This document shows, one piece after another, positions 51,555 through 61,300 of a stretch of DNA of 64,000 nt (the first letter of the stretch is position 1; every line of letters starts with the position of its first letter). A model generated the notes under the pieces. It ran no database searches, was not told where the DNA came from, and saw only the letters and a program-made list of their open reading frames with translations. The position numbers and the translations under genes are program-made. Origin of the DNA: Phycisphaerae bacterium (GTDB lineage Bacteria; Planctomycetota; Phycisphaerae; UBA1845); contig JAJDEB010000043.1 of assembly GCA_029260015.1 (NCBI GenBank), forward strand, positions 1 through 64,000, read 5' to 3'.

Positions 51555-51901
51555 TGCGATTACTGGCAGTGTTCATTGCATCATGGGGCCTGATCGGTGT
51601 GCCGACGCTTTGTCAGGCCGGGATATTTGTTGAATGCTGCGAAGATGCCTGCCCAGACGAGAGCGATTCATCCCAGCCATGCCAGTGCTCGTCCTGCTTA
51701 GAGCTGTGTAACGCAGCCGTTTGGCTTACGGAGCAGAACGGGCGCCCAAACATTGACCACATTGTGCCGGCGGCGAATGTGGCGACCACGCCCAGCATAG
51801 TCCAGCGCGAAACAGTGCATGAGAGTAGTCCTGCTTGGCTCGCGTATCTGATGCGGGAGCACTTTCCGTATCCCATTCCAGACCGACCACTTCTCGTTTG
51901 A
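51551..51901 (+). CDS. Cys-rich secreted protein at head of metal-efflux locus B
   Basis: The 116-residue protein has a signal peptide (MMRLLAVFIASWGLIGVPTL) and then a Cys cluster (FVECCEDACPDESD, CQCSSCLELC). A region with few ligands and the ending YPIPDRPLLV follow. It resembles the protein at 39761 in order and C-terminus (PLPPSDLPLLI). Its start overlaps the repressor stop by ATGA, so it is metal-regulated. It is probably a periplasmic metal-binding partner of the adaptor. Confidence 0.75.
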   Translation: MMRLLAVFIASWGLIGVPTLCQAGIFVECCEDACPDESDSSQPCQCSSCLELCNAAVWLTEQNGRPNIDHIVPAANVATTPSIVQRETVHESSPAWLAYLMREHFPYPIPDRPLLV

Positions 51902-52083
51902 CCTCCAATCCTACATAAGCAGCGAGCCTCGCGCCATTCACTGTAGCATTGGGTTCGCGCGTCCCCCGACCATCCGACGGGACCATCGTCGGGTAATGTG
52001 GCTGCGGTGTTCCACAGATCGCTTCCATGACAAAGCGCCGTGAGATTCTTGATATTCCAGTTACGGAATTCGGAGACAAGCGA

Positions 52084-53712
52084 ATGAAAACAAAGAGACC
52101 TTACGGGGGCCGATACCTGGTCCTCATGGTATCACTGCTAATGCAGACAACGTGCCCTGTCTGGGCCGAGGAGTCTGGTGAGTTGGACTTCTGCGCGACG
52201 CACAGAATCGCGGAGTCGAGGTGCCCGTTCTGCAATCCCAAGTTGATCAGGACGCTCGGGTTTTGCGCTGGGCACGACGTGCCGGAGGCATTCTGTACAC
52301 GATGCAATGCGTCCCTGATTCCTGCCTTCAAGGCTGAGGGCGATTGGTGTGGTAAGCATAGCCTACCGGAATCGCAGTGTGTGGCGTGCAATCCGAGCGC
52401 GCGGGACAAGTGGGCGTCGATGCAACCCAAACCGGACCCAAGCGCGCCGCGAGATCCAGCAAGACTCTGGTGTTCGGAGCACGACGTATACGAAGATGAG
52501 TGTTTCGTCTGCCACCCCGACTTGAAAAACCAGCCGACGAGTGAAGCGAACAGCGGACTGATGTGCAAAGAGCACGATGTACTGGAGCAGGAGTGCGGAA
52601 TCTGTCACCCGGAGATTGCTCCCGACCTGAATCCGGGAGAAAGCCTGAGGATTCGACAGGTGTCACGGGATTCCGCGTCGAAAGCCGGAATTACGACAGC
52701 AAGACCGCAACCCGGCGAATCGTCACCCGGTGTCAGCGTTTTTTGCGAGGTGCGCTACAACCAGAATCTTGTTGCCCGCATCACGCCGCTCGCTCCCGGC
52801 GTGATCGAGCGCGTTCTCGTCGACGTCGGGCAGGTTGTGGCTGAGGGAGACGTCCTCGTCGAGATTGCTTCCTCGGAAATCGCATCCGCTAAGAGAGACT
52901 ATCTCTTGGCTTTGGTGGATGAGAATGTGAAGTCCCTCGCTTTTGAACGCGAAGGGCAGTTGGTCGCCAAAAAGATTGCGTCCCAAGCGGATTACCAGAA
53001 GGCCGAGGCCGAGTTTGCCATGGCGAAAGTGGTCGCGACGACCGCGCGACAAACGCTTCTGAACTACCGCTTCACCGAGGCGGAAATCCGGCAGATCAAG
53101 AATACAAAGTCGAGTTCGTCGTTGATGAGCGTTCGCGCTCCCTATGCGGGGACGTTGGTCGAACGTTTGGCCGTGGTTGGAGAGGCGGTTAAGCCAGGCG
53201 CGCAACTCTTTACCCTCGCCGATTTGTCAACCATGTGGCTCGAACTTGCCGTCCCGGAAAACCAAATCGAAAGAGTGCATACGGGCCACACAGTCGAGGC
53301 GACCTTTAGCGGATTGCCGGATGACACGAGTCAAGGCGAACTTATCTGGATCGACTCGCGCGTCAACGAGCGAACCCGGCTCGTCAGAGCACGCGCCCTG
53401 GTTCCAAATCCCGATATAAGACTGAAGAGCTGCATGTTCGGCACGGTCAAGGTCGTGCTCGACAAACCGGTGAACATGCTTCGTTTGCCGTCATCGGCGT
53501 TGCAGCGGTTTGAGGGGCGACCGTATGTCTTTGTCAGAGAGGATGCGGATTTGTTCGATTTGCGGCGAGTCGCGGTGGGTGCAAGAAGCGCTCATTCGGT
53601 CGAAATCCTCGCGGGTATTCTCGCGACCGATGAGATCGTCGTTTCGGGTGGGTTCACGATGAAATCTGAGTTCCTCAAGTCGCGCCTCGGTGCCGGCTGC
53701 GTGGACGACTAA
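52084..53712 (+). CDS. RND periplasmic adaptor with five tandem CxxHxxxExxCxxC motifs
   Basis: The 542-residue membrane-fusion protein has a signal peptide ending PVWA. Residues 37-174 hold five exact C-x2-H-x3-E-x2-C-x2-C motifs (starting at Cys37, 61, 89, 130 and 161), for example CATHRIAESRCPFC and CKEHDVLEQECGIC; each has four potential zinc-type ligands plus a Glu. The CzcB/CusB-like adaptor follows (GVIERVLVDVGQVVAEGDVL, helical hairpin, APYAGTLVERLAVVGEAVKP, ADLSTMWLELAVPENQIERV). GGAG precedes the ATG. The motifs could store or relay metal to the pump encoded next. Confidence 0.9.
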   Translation: MKTKRPYGGRYLVLMVSLLMQTTCPVWAEESGELDFCATHRIAESRCPFCNPKLIRTLGFCAGHDVPEAFCTRCNASLIPAFKAEGDWCGKHSLPESQCVACNPSARDKWASMQPKPDPSAPRDPARLWCSEHDVYEDECFVCHPDLKNQPTSEANSGLMCKEHDVLEQECGICHPEIAPDLNPGESLRIRQVSRDSASKAGITTARPQPGESSPGVSVFCEVRYNQNLVARITPLAPGVIERVLVDVGQVVAEGDVLVEIASSEIASAKRDYLLALVDENVKSLAFEREGQLVAKKIASQADYQKAEAEFAMAKVVATTARQTLLNYRFTEAEIRQIKNTKSSSSLMSVRAPYAGTLVERLAVVGEAVKPGAQLFTLADLSTMWLELAVPENQIERVHTGHTVEATFSGLPDDTSQGELIWIDSRVNERTRLVRARALVPNPDIRLKSCMFGTVKVVLDKPVNMLRLPSSALQRFEGRPYVFVREDADLFDLRRVAVGARSAHSVEILAGILATDEIVVSGGFTMKSEFLKSRLGAGCVDD

Positions 53713-53726
53713 GCGGAGTCACCTTC

Positions 53727-56700
53727 ATGCTGAATCGTCTTGTAGAGTTCGCGCTCAAGAACCACTTACTCGTGCTGCTTCTTTTCGTGCTAGGGATTGG
53801 GCTGGGCGGGTGGACGCTCGTGCATATTCCAGTGGACGCTTTTCCTGACACGACGCCCGTACAGGTGCAAATCAACACAGTGGCCCCTGCTCTGAACCCG
53901 GAGGAGATCGAGCAGCAGATTACGCTGCCTGTCGAGCTTTCCATCGGAGGTTTGCCTGGGCTTTCAGACGTGCGTTCGGTGTCGAAGTTTGGGCTTTCAC
54001 AAGTCGTCGCGATTTTTGATGACTCCTCAACGATCACCGACGCACGACAATATGTGTCGGAGCGCCTTGCTGGCGTAGAGCTTCCAGACGGTATTAGCCG
54101 ACCGGAGCTTGGCCCAATCGCCACGGGTTTGGGAGAAATCTTTCACTATATCGTACGCTCGGAAGACCCGAATCGTACGCTCGAAGACCTTCGTACTATT
54201 CACGACTGGGTCATCAAGCCGGAACTGAGGAAGGTTCCAGGTGTAGCTGAGGTGAACTCCTGGGGCGGCAACGAAAAGCAATTCCATGTCATCGTGTCAC
54301 CGGAAGCGCTCCTGAAATATAACCTGACGCTTGACGACGTTTTCGAGACGCTCGAAGAGAACAATCACAATGTCGGCGGCGGACAAGTCATCTCGGGCGG
54401 AGAGTCGAGACTCGTTCATGGCATCGGGCGGGTTACCAGTGTCGAAGAAATCGAGAACATTGTCCTCGTATCCTACGGTGGCACACCGCTGTTCATCAAG
54501 GACATCGCCAAGGTTGCCATCGGACATGAAATACGCCGCGGCGCGGTGACTGCCCAAGGTCGGGGCGAAGCTGTGCTTGGCTTGGGCTTCATGCTGATGG
54601 GCGAGAACAGCAAGGTCGTCACGGAACTGCTCAAAGAGCGACTTGAAGGCGTCAAGAAGTCTCTTCCGGACGACCTCATTGTTGAGATCGTTTACGACCG
54701 AACCGAACTTGTACATGAGGTCATCGGCACCGTCGAGCACAATCTACTGGCTGGGGCGGTGCTCGTGATCGTGGTGCTCTTGATCCTGCTCGGGAACATC
54801 CGCGCTGGCCTGCTTGTCGCCATTGCGATCCCGATCGCCATGCTGTTTGCGGTGCTGGGGATGTACGAGTTCGGCATTGCCGCCAGCCTCTTGAGTCTCG
54901 GGGCGATTGACTTCGGCGTGATCGTGGACGGATCGGTGGTGATGACGGAAGCGAACCTCCGAACGCTCGCCGAACGTCAAACCGAACTTGGTCGCCCGCT
55001 TCAACGAAACGAACGCTTGCGTTGCATCATCGAGTCCAGCAAGCAGGTCGTTCGGCCAACCGTGTTCGGCCTTGGGATCATCATGGTCGTGTTCTTCCCG
55101 ATCCTCATGCTGGAGGGAATCGAAGGCAAGATGTTCCGGCCGATGGCGTGGACTTTCATCTTCGCATTGATGGGGGCACTGATCGTCTCCGTCACGCTCT
55201 CACCCATCTTGAGCTACTATTTTCTGCCCCGCAAGGTCAGCGAGAACGCGGGTCTCGTTGGGCGTGCGTTGGTTTCAGTGTACGGATTATTGCTCAACTG
55301 GGCCTCACGGATGCGCATCATCGTTCTGCCAGCCGTGGCTGTTCTACTCGTGGCGACCGGTCTTTCGGCCTTGCGGCTGGGGGGCGAGTTCATTCCTCGC
55401 CTTAGTGAAGGTTCCATAGTCATCAATACGATACGACTCGCCGGCGTCGCGATCGACGAATCCGTTGCTTATAACTCGCGCATCGAACGCCTCTTGCTTG
55501 AGAAGTTCCCGGATGAAATCCGCAACGTGTGGAGTCGCATCGGAACGGCTGAGGTCGCGACCGACCCGATGGGGATCGAACTAACCGACATCTTCGTTTC
55601 ACTCAAGCCGCGCGATGACTGGACACGCGCGGCTACGCAGGCCGGGCTAAGCGCACTCATGCAGCAGGAGCTTGCGGATTTACCTGGCTTGAACCAGGTG
55701 TTCACGCAGCCCATTGAAATGCGGATCAACGAAATGATCTCGGGCATCCGCTCCGACCTGGGTATCAAGATTTACGGTGACGACTTCGACGAACTCATCC
55801 GACTGAGCAATCTTGTTCAGGAAATCCTAGTGGAAACTGAAGGGGCATCGGACATCGCCGTGGATCAAGTGTCGGGTCAGCCAACGCTGCGAATCCGCGT
55901 GGATCGGAAGAAGATCGCCCGTTACGGGATTCCCGCCCGCAGCGTGCTCGATTTCGTGGAAACCATAGGTACTCGACGCGTAGGAGAGATCTTTGAGGGG
56001 CAGCGAAAGTTCCCGCTCGTCGTGCGTCTTCCCGATGAGTATCGCGCGGATAGCGAGCTACTTGCCCGTACGCTCATCCCAACGGAGATCGGGCCACGCG
56101 TACCACTCAGTGAACTGGCCCAGATCGAGGACACCGAAGGGGCGTCCACGATCAACCGCGAGTGGAGTCGTCGCCTGATTCGAGTGCAGTGCAATGTCGT
56201 CGGAAGAGATACGACATCTTTTGTCGCAGAGGCAAAGGCACGAATCGACAAGGAAATACCACTTCCAGAAGGATACGTCATCAACTGGGGCGGGCAGTTC
56301 GAGAATCTCGAAAGGGCAAGACTTCGCTTGAGCATTCTTGTGCCGCTGACGCTGGTTCTCGTGTTCTTCCTTCTGCTCTTCAGCCTCAAGAGCCTCCGGG
56401 ATGTGCTGCTCATTTACACGGGCATTCCGTTTGCGATGGTCGGGGCAGTGTTGGCGTTGCAGTTTGCGGAACTTCCGTTCAGTGTGAGCGCCGCCGTGGG
56501 ATTCATCGTCCTCGGAGGCATCGCCGTTTTAAATGGACAGATACTGGTTTCCGCGATTCGACCGCTGAGAGATTCCGGCGCGAGCCTGCATGAAGCTGTG
56601 GCAACGGCTGCAAGGCAACGACTCCGGCCCGTGTTAGCCACGGCGGTTACAGACGCAGTCGGCTTCTTGCCCATGGCAATCTCGACCGGCGTTGGAGCCG

Positions 56701-56828
56701 AAGTACAGCGACCACTTGCGACGGTCGTCATCGGCGGCATCATCACGTCGACGCTGCTAACACTTTTCGTTTTACCGCTGCTCTACGAAGTGTTCGGCAA
56801 GAAAGAGGCGGAAGAAGTGGCAATCTAA
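53727..56828 (+). CDS. CzcA-like heavy-metal RND efflux pump (locus B)
   Basis: The 1033-residue HME-RND transporter starts MLNRLVEFALKNHLLVLLLF (TM1). TM4 has DFGVIVDGSVVMTE, the divalent-cation DFGxxxDG type. ISGIRSDLGIKIYGDDFDEL and YVINWGGQFENLERA match the locus A pump; the two proteins align throughout but are clearly diverged. GGAG precedes the ATG 15 bases after the adaptor stop. It is controlled presumably by the CadC-like repressor at the head of this locus. No separate outer-membrane factor is in this locus, so the TolC-type protein of locus A may be shared. Confidence 0.94.
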   Translation: MLNRLVEFALKNHLLVLLLFVLGIGLGGWTLVHIPVDAFPDTTPVQVQINTVAPALNPEEIEQQITLPVELSIGGLPGLSDVRSVSKFGLSQVVAIFDDSSTITDARQYVSERLAGVELPDGISRPELGPIATGLGEIFHYIVRSEDPNRTLEDLRTIHDWVIKPELRKVPGVAEVNSWGGNEKQFHVIVSPEALLKYNLTLDDVFETLEENNHNVGGGQVISGGESRLVHGIGRVTSVEEIENIVLVSYGGTPLFIKDIAKVAIGHEIRRGAVTAQGRGEAVLGLGFMLMGENSKVVTELLKERLEGVKKSLPDDLIVEIVYDRTELVHEVIGTVEHNLLAGAVLVIVVLLILLGNIRAGLLVAIAIPIAMLFAVLGMYEFGIAASLLSLGAIDFGVIVDGSVVMTEANLRTLAERQTELGRPLQRNERLRCIIESSKQVVRPTVFGLGIIMVVFFPILMLEGIEGKMFRPMAWTFIFALMGALIVSVTLSPILSYYFLPRKVSENAGLVGRALVSVYGLLLNWASRMRIIVLPAVAVLLVATGLSALRLGGEFIPRLSEGSIVINTIRLAGVAIDESVAYNSRIERLLLEKFPDEIRNVWSRIGTAEVATDPMGIELTDIFVSLKPRDDWTRAATQAGLSALMQQELADLPGLNQVFTQPIEMRINEMISGIRSDLGIKIYGDDFDELIRLSNLVQEILVETEGASDIAVDQVSGQPTLRIRVDRKKIARYGIPARSVLDFVETIGTRRVGEIFEGQRKFPLVVRLPDEYRADSELLARTLIPTEIGPRVPLSELAQIEDTEGASTINREWSRRLIRVQCNVVGRDTTSFVAEAKARIDKEIPLPEGYVINWGGQFENLERARLRLSILVPLTLVLVFFLLLFSLKSLRDVLLIYTGIPFAMVGAVLALQFAELPFSVSAAVGFIVLGGIAVLNGQILVSAIRPLRDSGASLHEAVATAARQRLRPVLATAVTDAVGFLPMAISTGVGAEVQRPLATVVIGGIITSTLLTLFVLPLLYEVFGKKEAEEVAI

Positions 56829-56850
56829 CTCACGAAGGGAGTGCAACGAT

Positions 56851-57060
56851 ATGTCTTCTAACTTGCGGAGACGGCGGTGGGCTAGACTTGGCCTCTCCAG
56901 CTTATTGCTCATGTTCTCGGGATGTGGTTGTTCAGCGGAGCGCGAGAGCGTTATGGTGTTTTGCTCTGACCGCTGCGCCGTGGGCAAAACCGCGGACTCA
57001 AGTGGCTTTCCCAATCCGCCCTGGACGGTTTCAGAACGTGATTCGGAGGGACGGCAATGA
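56851..57060 (+). CDS. Small putative lipoprotein, 69 aa
   Basis: The signal LGLSSLLLMFSGCGC has a lipobox and the mature part has two more Cys (VFCSDRCAVGK). GGGAG precedes the ATG. The stop overlaps the ATG of the P-II remnant. It is the counterpart in position of small lipoproteins in locus A. No family is recognised. Confidence 0.65.
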   Translation: MSSNLRRRRWARLGLSSLLLMFSGCGCSAERESVMVFCSDRCAVGKTADSSGFPNPPWTVSERDSEGRQ

Positions 57061-57158
57061 AGGAAATCAAAGCTCTCATTCGGGCCCACCGGCTGGATCA
57101 AGCCGCTGACCGGGTCGCCGATGCATTGGCTGGGGCCGAATTCCAGTACTCGCGTTGA
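57057..57158 (+). pseudogene. Truncated P-II-like gene (N-terminal 33 residues)
   Basis: The frame starts MKEIKALIRAHRLDQAADRV, matching the P-II-like protein of locus A (MKEIKAIVRQHRLDAVLDAL), then stops after EFQYSR. The T-loop and the C-terminal GDGKIF signature are missing. It is a remnant showing that locus B once had the same pump plus P-II arrangement. Confidence 0.8.
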
Positions 57159-57427
57159 TTCCCGACTGAGAGCCTTCGTTGTACAGCTTGACGTTTGATG
57201 TCGAAACGCACCCTTTTACATCAAAGGGGGTTGGAAAACCGGTGATTCCGGCACTTAGACCCCGCATATCTTCCGAAGTCCTGGTGACTGGAGAACTCTT
57301 ACACATAGAAATCTAAGATTGGACACCGTAAACGAACGGTCGAACGATTACAGACGCAAGGCTACAGATTGAAGAACCCGGTCCAATGCAAATGGCCTGA
57401 AATCTAGCAATGTAGTACTAGCCGAGT

Positions 57428-58270
57428 CTAGGTTTCGTTCGGATCGCTTTTTTTCCGATGAACCCCGCCCACGGGATAGATGAAGCGGCCGGCAATGCTT
57501 CGTGGAAACGCCTCCATTCCATTGAAACCTAGTCGCGCAGGTTGCTGCCGTGAGGAGTCGGTGATGGTCGGCCAATAGGCTGTTCTGAAAAGCCAATCCC
57601 ACACGCTAAGCGAAATGCCGAAGTTGACACCGTGCTCACGCCCCTCGGGATAGTCGTGGTCATGGTGCCAAATATGCATGCGGGGGGAGTTGAGCAGATA
57701 TCGAAACGGCCCCCATGTGATGTTTAGGTTGCTGTGGTTAAGATCACCGATCAATGTTGATAACACGGCGATGGCCAGCACAACCCGTTCGTCGACACCG
57801 AGAATCACCAATGGGAAATAGGTCATTCCGCGGTACACAACGATCTCCATCCAGTGGAAACGAAAGTTGCCGATCCAATCCATTTCCTCAATGGAATGGT
57901 GAAGTTTGTGGAACTCCCACAGCCAAGGTACGCGATGGAGGAGATTGTGGATCGCCCATTCCATGATGTCTTTGAGCAAGAAGAGCACGAGAAACTGAAC
58001 CCAGAGGGCTTGTTCGCTGAGCAGAGCTATATTTTTGGCGCTTTCAATGGATGGATATGCCCAGGCCAGCGAAAACGCGGCGATATGCGCAATGACAATT
58101 CCCGCATAGTGGCCATTGAAGAATAGCCAAAACAAATCCTGCACAAACCCACGCCGCAGGAGTTTCTGGTCCCGGCGCCACGGTATGATGCGTTCCAGGA
58201 CAAGGCAAAGCAGCGAAACGAGTAGCAGCCAAAACAAGTAGCCTTTGGTATCCCAGAGGATTTGGAACAT
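57428..58270 (-). CDS. Fatty-acid-hydroxylase / sterol-desaturase superfamily membrane protein
   Basis: The 280-residue di-iron membrane enzyme has several membrane segments (YLFWLLLVSLLCLVLERIIP near the start) and the histidine boxes HNLLHR, HKLHHS and HIWHHDHD characteristic of the superfamily, which hydroxylates or desaturates lipids using O2. The C-terminal RFIYPVGGVHRKKSDPNET is basic. It lies between two metal-efflux loci on the strand of the CusAB pair, 126 bases downstream of cusA. Whether it modifies membrane lipids under metal stress is a guess from position. Confidence 0.88.
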   Translation of the reverse strand: MFQILWDTKGYLFWLLLVSLLCLVLERIIPWRRDQKLLRRGFVQDLFWLFFNGHYAGIVIAHIAAFSLAWAYPSIESAKNIALLSEQALWVQFLVLFLLKDIMEWAIHNLLHRVPWLWEFHKLHHSIEEMDWIGNFRFHWMEIVVYRGMTYFPLVILGVDERVVLAIAVLSTLIGDLNHSNLNITWGPFRYLLNSPRMHIWHHDHDYPEGREHGVNFGISLSVWDWLFRTAYWPTITDSSRQQPARLGFNGMEAFPRSIAGRFIYPVGGVHRKKSDPNET

Positions 58271-58396
58271 GATTTGGTTTCCTGTCGGGCTGGCCTTTCC
58301 GCCTCAAACTAATCCAATACGTGGACCACGTTGAGGGGGAAAGGCCAGACCCAACTCTGGTTATGTCGCGACCTGCACAGCCACCATTCTCAGAAT

Positions 58397-61300
58397 CTAT
58401 GTCTCAGATCGGCGTTGACTCGCCTTGAACTTGGTTTCTTGGAACGTACAGAAGAGGACTGGAACCACAAGCATTGTGATGATTTCAATCGTCATACCGC
58501 CGAACGACGGGATGGCCATCGGAACCATGATGTCTGATCCACGCCCGCTTGATGTGAGGACGGGGAGCAACGCAAGTATCGTGGTGGCTGTCGTCATCAG
58601 GCAGGGGCGGATTCTTCGCTTGCCCGCTTCGAGTGTTGCGGCGCGAATCTGGGAGATGTTCTCTACTTTTTGATTGGAAAACGAATCGTTCAGGTACGTC
58701 GCCATCACGACGCCATCGTCCGATGCAATACCGAAAAGCGCTAGAAACCCTACCCAAATAGCGACGCTCAGGTTTATGGGGTGCGCTTGAAACAATTCGC
58801 GCATGCTCGTGCCAAATATGTTCCAGTCGAGGAACCAAGGTTGTGCGTAAAACCAAATCATCAGGAATCCGCCCGACCAAGCGACCAGGATTCCAGTAAA
58901 AACCAAGCTGGTTGTGATGACCGACTTGAACTGCAAGTAGAGGATCATGAAAATAATGAATAGCGCCAGTGGCAGCACGACCATGAGTTTCTTCTCTGAC
59001 CTTACTTGACTCTCATAAGTCCCTGCGAAGGTGAAGCTGACTCCGGCCGGCATGTCCAGTTCACCCGATGCGATCTTCTCTCTGAGGTAGGCATTGGCCT
59101 GTTCAATCACGTCGACCTCCGCGTAGCCTGGCTTCATATCGAAAAGAACGTATCCGATAAGAAACGTATCCTCGCTCTTGATGACCTGCGGCCCGCGGAC
59201 GTATTCGATTTTCGCCAACTGGATCAGCGGAATCTGCGCGCCACCTGGCGCCGGAACGAGGATCTTGTCCAGCGATTCGATACTGTCACGCAATTCGCGC
59301 AGGTAGCGCACGCGCACGGGGTACCGCTCGCGTCCTTCAACGGTCGTCGTCACACGCTTGCCACCGATCGCGACTTCAATCACATCCTGCACCTGACGCA
59401 GTTTGATCCCATAGCGAGCGATGGCCTTTCGGTCAATGTCAATCTCGAGGTAGGGCTTGCCGATGATTCGATCGGCGATCACGGCCTGAGGTTCGACGGA
59501 GGGTACTTCTTTGAGGAACTGCTCTATCTGCAGGCCGACTTTGTCCAGCGCTTCGAGACTCGGTCCCTTCACCTTGACGCCCATTGGCGCGCGCATGCCA
59601 CTTTGGAGCATAACGATTCTAGCAGCGATCGGCTGGAGCTTCGGTGCGGACGTGGCCCCCGGAATTTTGCCCGCCGCAACGACCAGGTCCCAAATATCGT
59701 TGGGCGTGTTAATGCCAGGCCATGCTTCGCGATCGGGGTTGATCGCCGGATCGAGCGCCGGTCGCCACTGCCGAAATGGCATCCCGCCAGACTCCTCGAT
59801 GAGCTTTCCTTGTTCATCGCGCGCAAACGTACCTTGCACATAGTACGGCTCGCCGTCGTTTGCGGGGACTGGCTTTGCATCCTTGTCGCGAAACAAATCC
59901 TTTTGAGTCTCATCGAAGCGAAACGCGAGCCGGTGACCCGCTTCGTTCGTCATGTATTTCGGGAGGTAGTTAATGACGGTTTCGATCATGGACAACGGTG
60001 CTGGATCGAGCGGGCTTTCGACTCGGCCTAACTTGCCCACCGCCAGCGCGATTTCCGGGACCTGATTGAAGGCGATGTCCTGCTTCTGGAGTACGTCAAT
60101 CACTTCACCAATGGATGCGTGCGGCATCGTGACCGGCATGTATAGGAAAGAGCCCTCGTCAAGCGGTGGCATGAATTCCTTGCCCAGCCCAGGGAATTTC
60201 TCAGCGAAATATGTAGCTGGCTCAGACTCTTGTGCGGTCGTTGGCATCCACGCGAACAACTCGTCGAACCCGCGCCAGACCATACCACCGGCGACAACGA
60301 TCATGACCGGCAAGATGAGGAAAGTCGCCTTGTGGTCGAGCGCCCAGGCCAACACATAGGGGTATGCCGCCTGAAAAAGTTGAAACACCAGGAGCAACGC
60401 GCCGATCGTTCCGCCCACGAGAATCGCGTTGCGCCAGAGGCCCTTCTCCGGTCCGATCGGCAGCCACGATTGCGTAAGCAGAAGCAACACTGCGCCAACG
60501 ACGACGGCATTTGCCAACTGCGGACCCATTTTCCGAACGAATGAAGGAAGCTTCGGTTCGAGTGAACCGTAAACACCGATGACCAGAAGCAATCCGCCGG
60601 GCCACCACCACCCATAGCCAAATGCCAAACCTACTCCCGCGATGGCTAGTATTGGATAGAGCAGCCATGTAAGGCTTCGGCGTCCTTTGCGGTTTTTTGT
60701 AAACAAGACGTGGGCGGCGGGGGGAATGATCGTCAGCGCGACGATGACCGACGCGATCAGGGCGTAGGTTTTCGTGAAAGCGAGAGGTCGAAACAACTTT
60801 CCTTCGGCGGCTTCCATTGTGAAGACGGGCAAGAAGCTGACGATCGTGGTTGAGACGGCTGTAAGAATCGCGCTTCCAACCTCGCTCGAAGCGGAGTAGA
60901 TGACCTCCAGCCGGTTGGCTTCTGGGTCGGCTTCATCCAGGTGTTTCAGAATGTTCTCGCAAACGATAATGCCCATATCGACGATCGTACCGATGGCGAT
61001 AGCAATCCCCGAGAGCGCCACGATATTGGCATCGACACCGGTGGTTCGCATCGCAATGAAGCACATCAAGACCGCCAATGGAAGCAGGCCCGAAATAAGG
61101 ATCGAGCTGCGCAAATGGCGCACCATGACCACGACGACGATGATGGTCACGAGGACCTGCTGAAGCAGCGCATCGCTCAGCGTACCTAGCGTTTCGTAGA
61201 TCAAACCCGAGCGGTCGTAAAAAGGTACGATCTTAACTTGGCTGACCGTTCCGTCGGCGAGTGTTTTCCGGGGCAAGCCTGGGGAGATTTCTTCAATCTT

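Noticed and set aside
59006..60031. Open frame of 341 codons on the plus strand
   Set aside because: It is antisense to cusA and His/Arg/Asp-rich as expected for a mirror frame.
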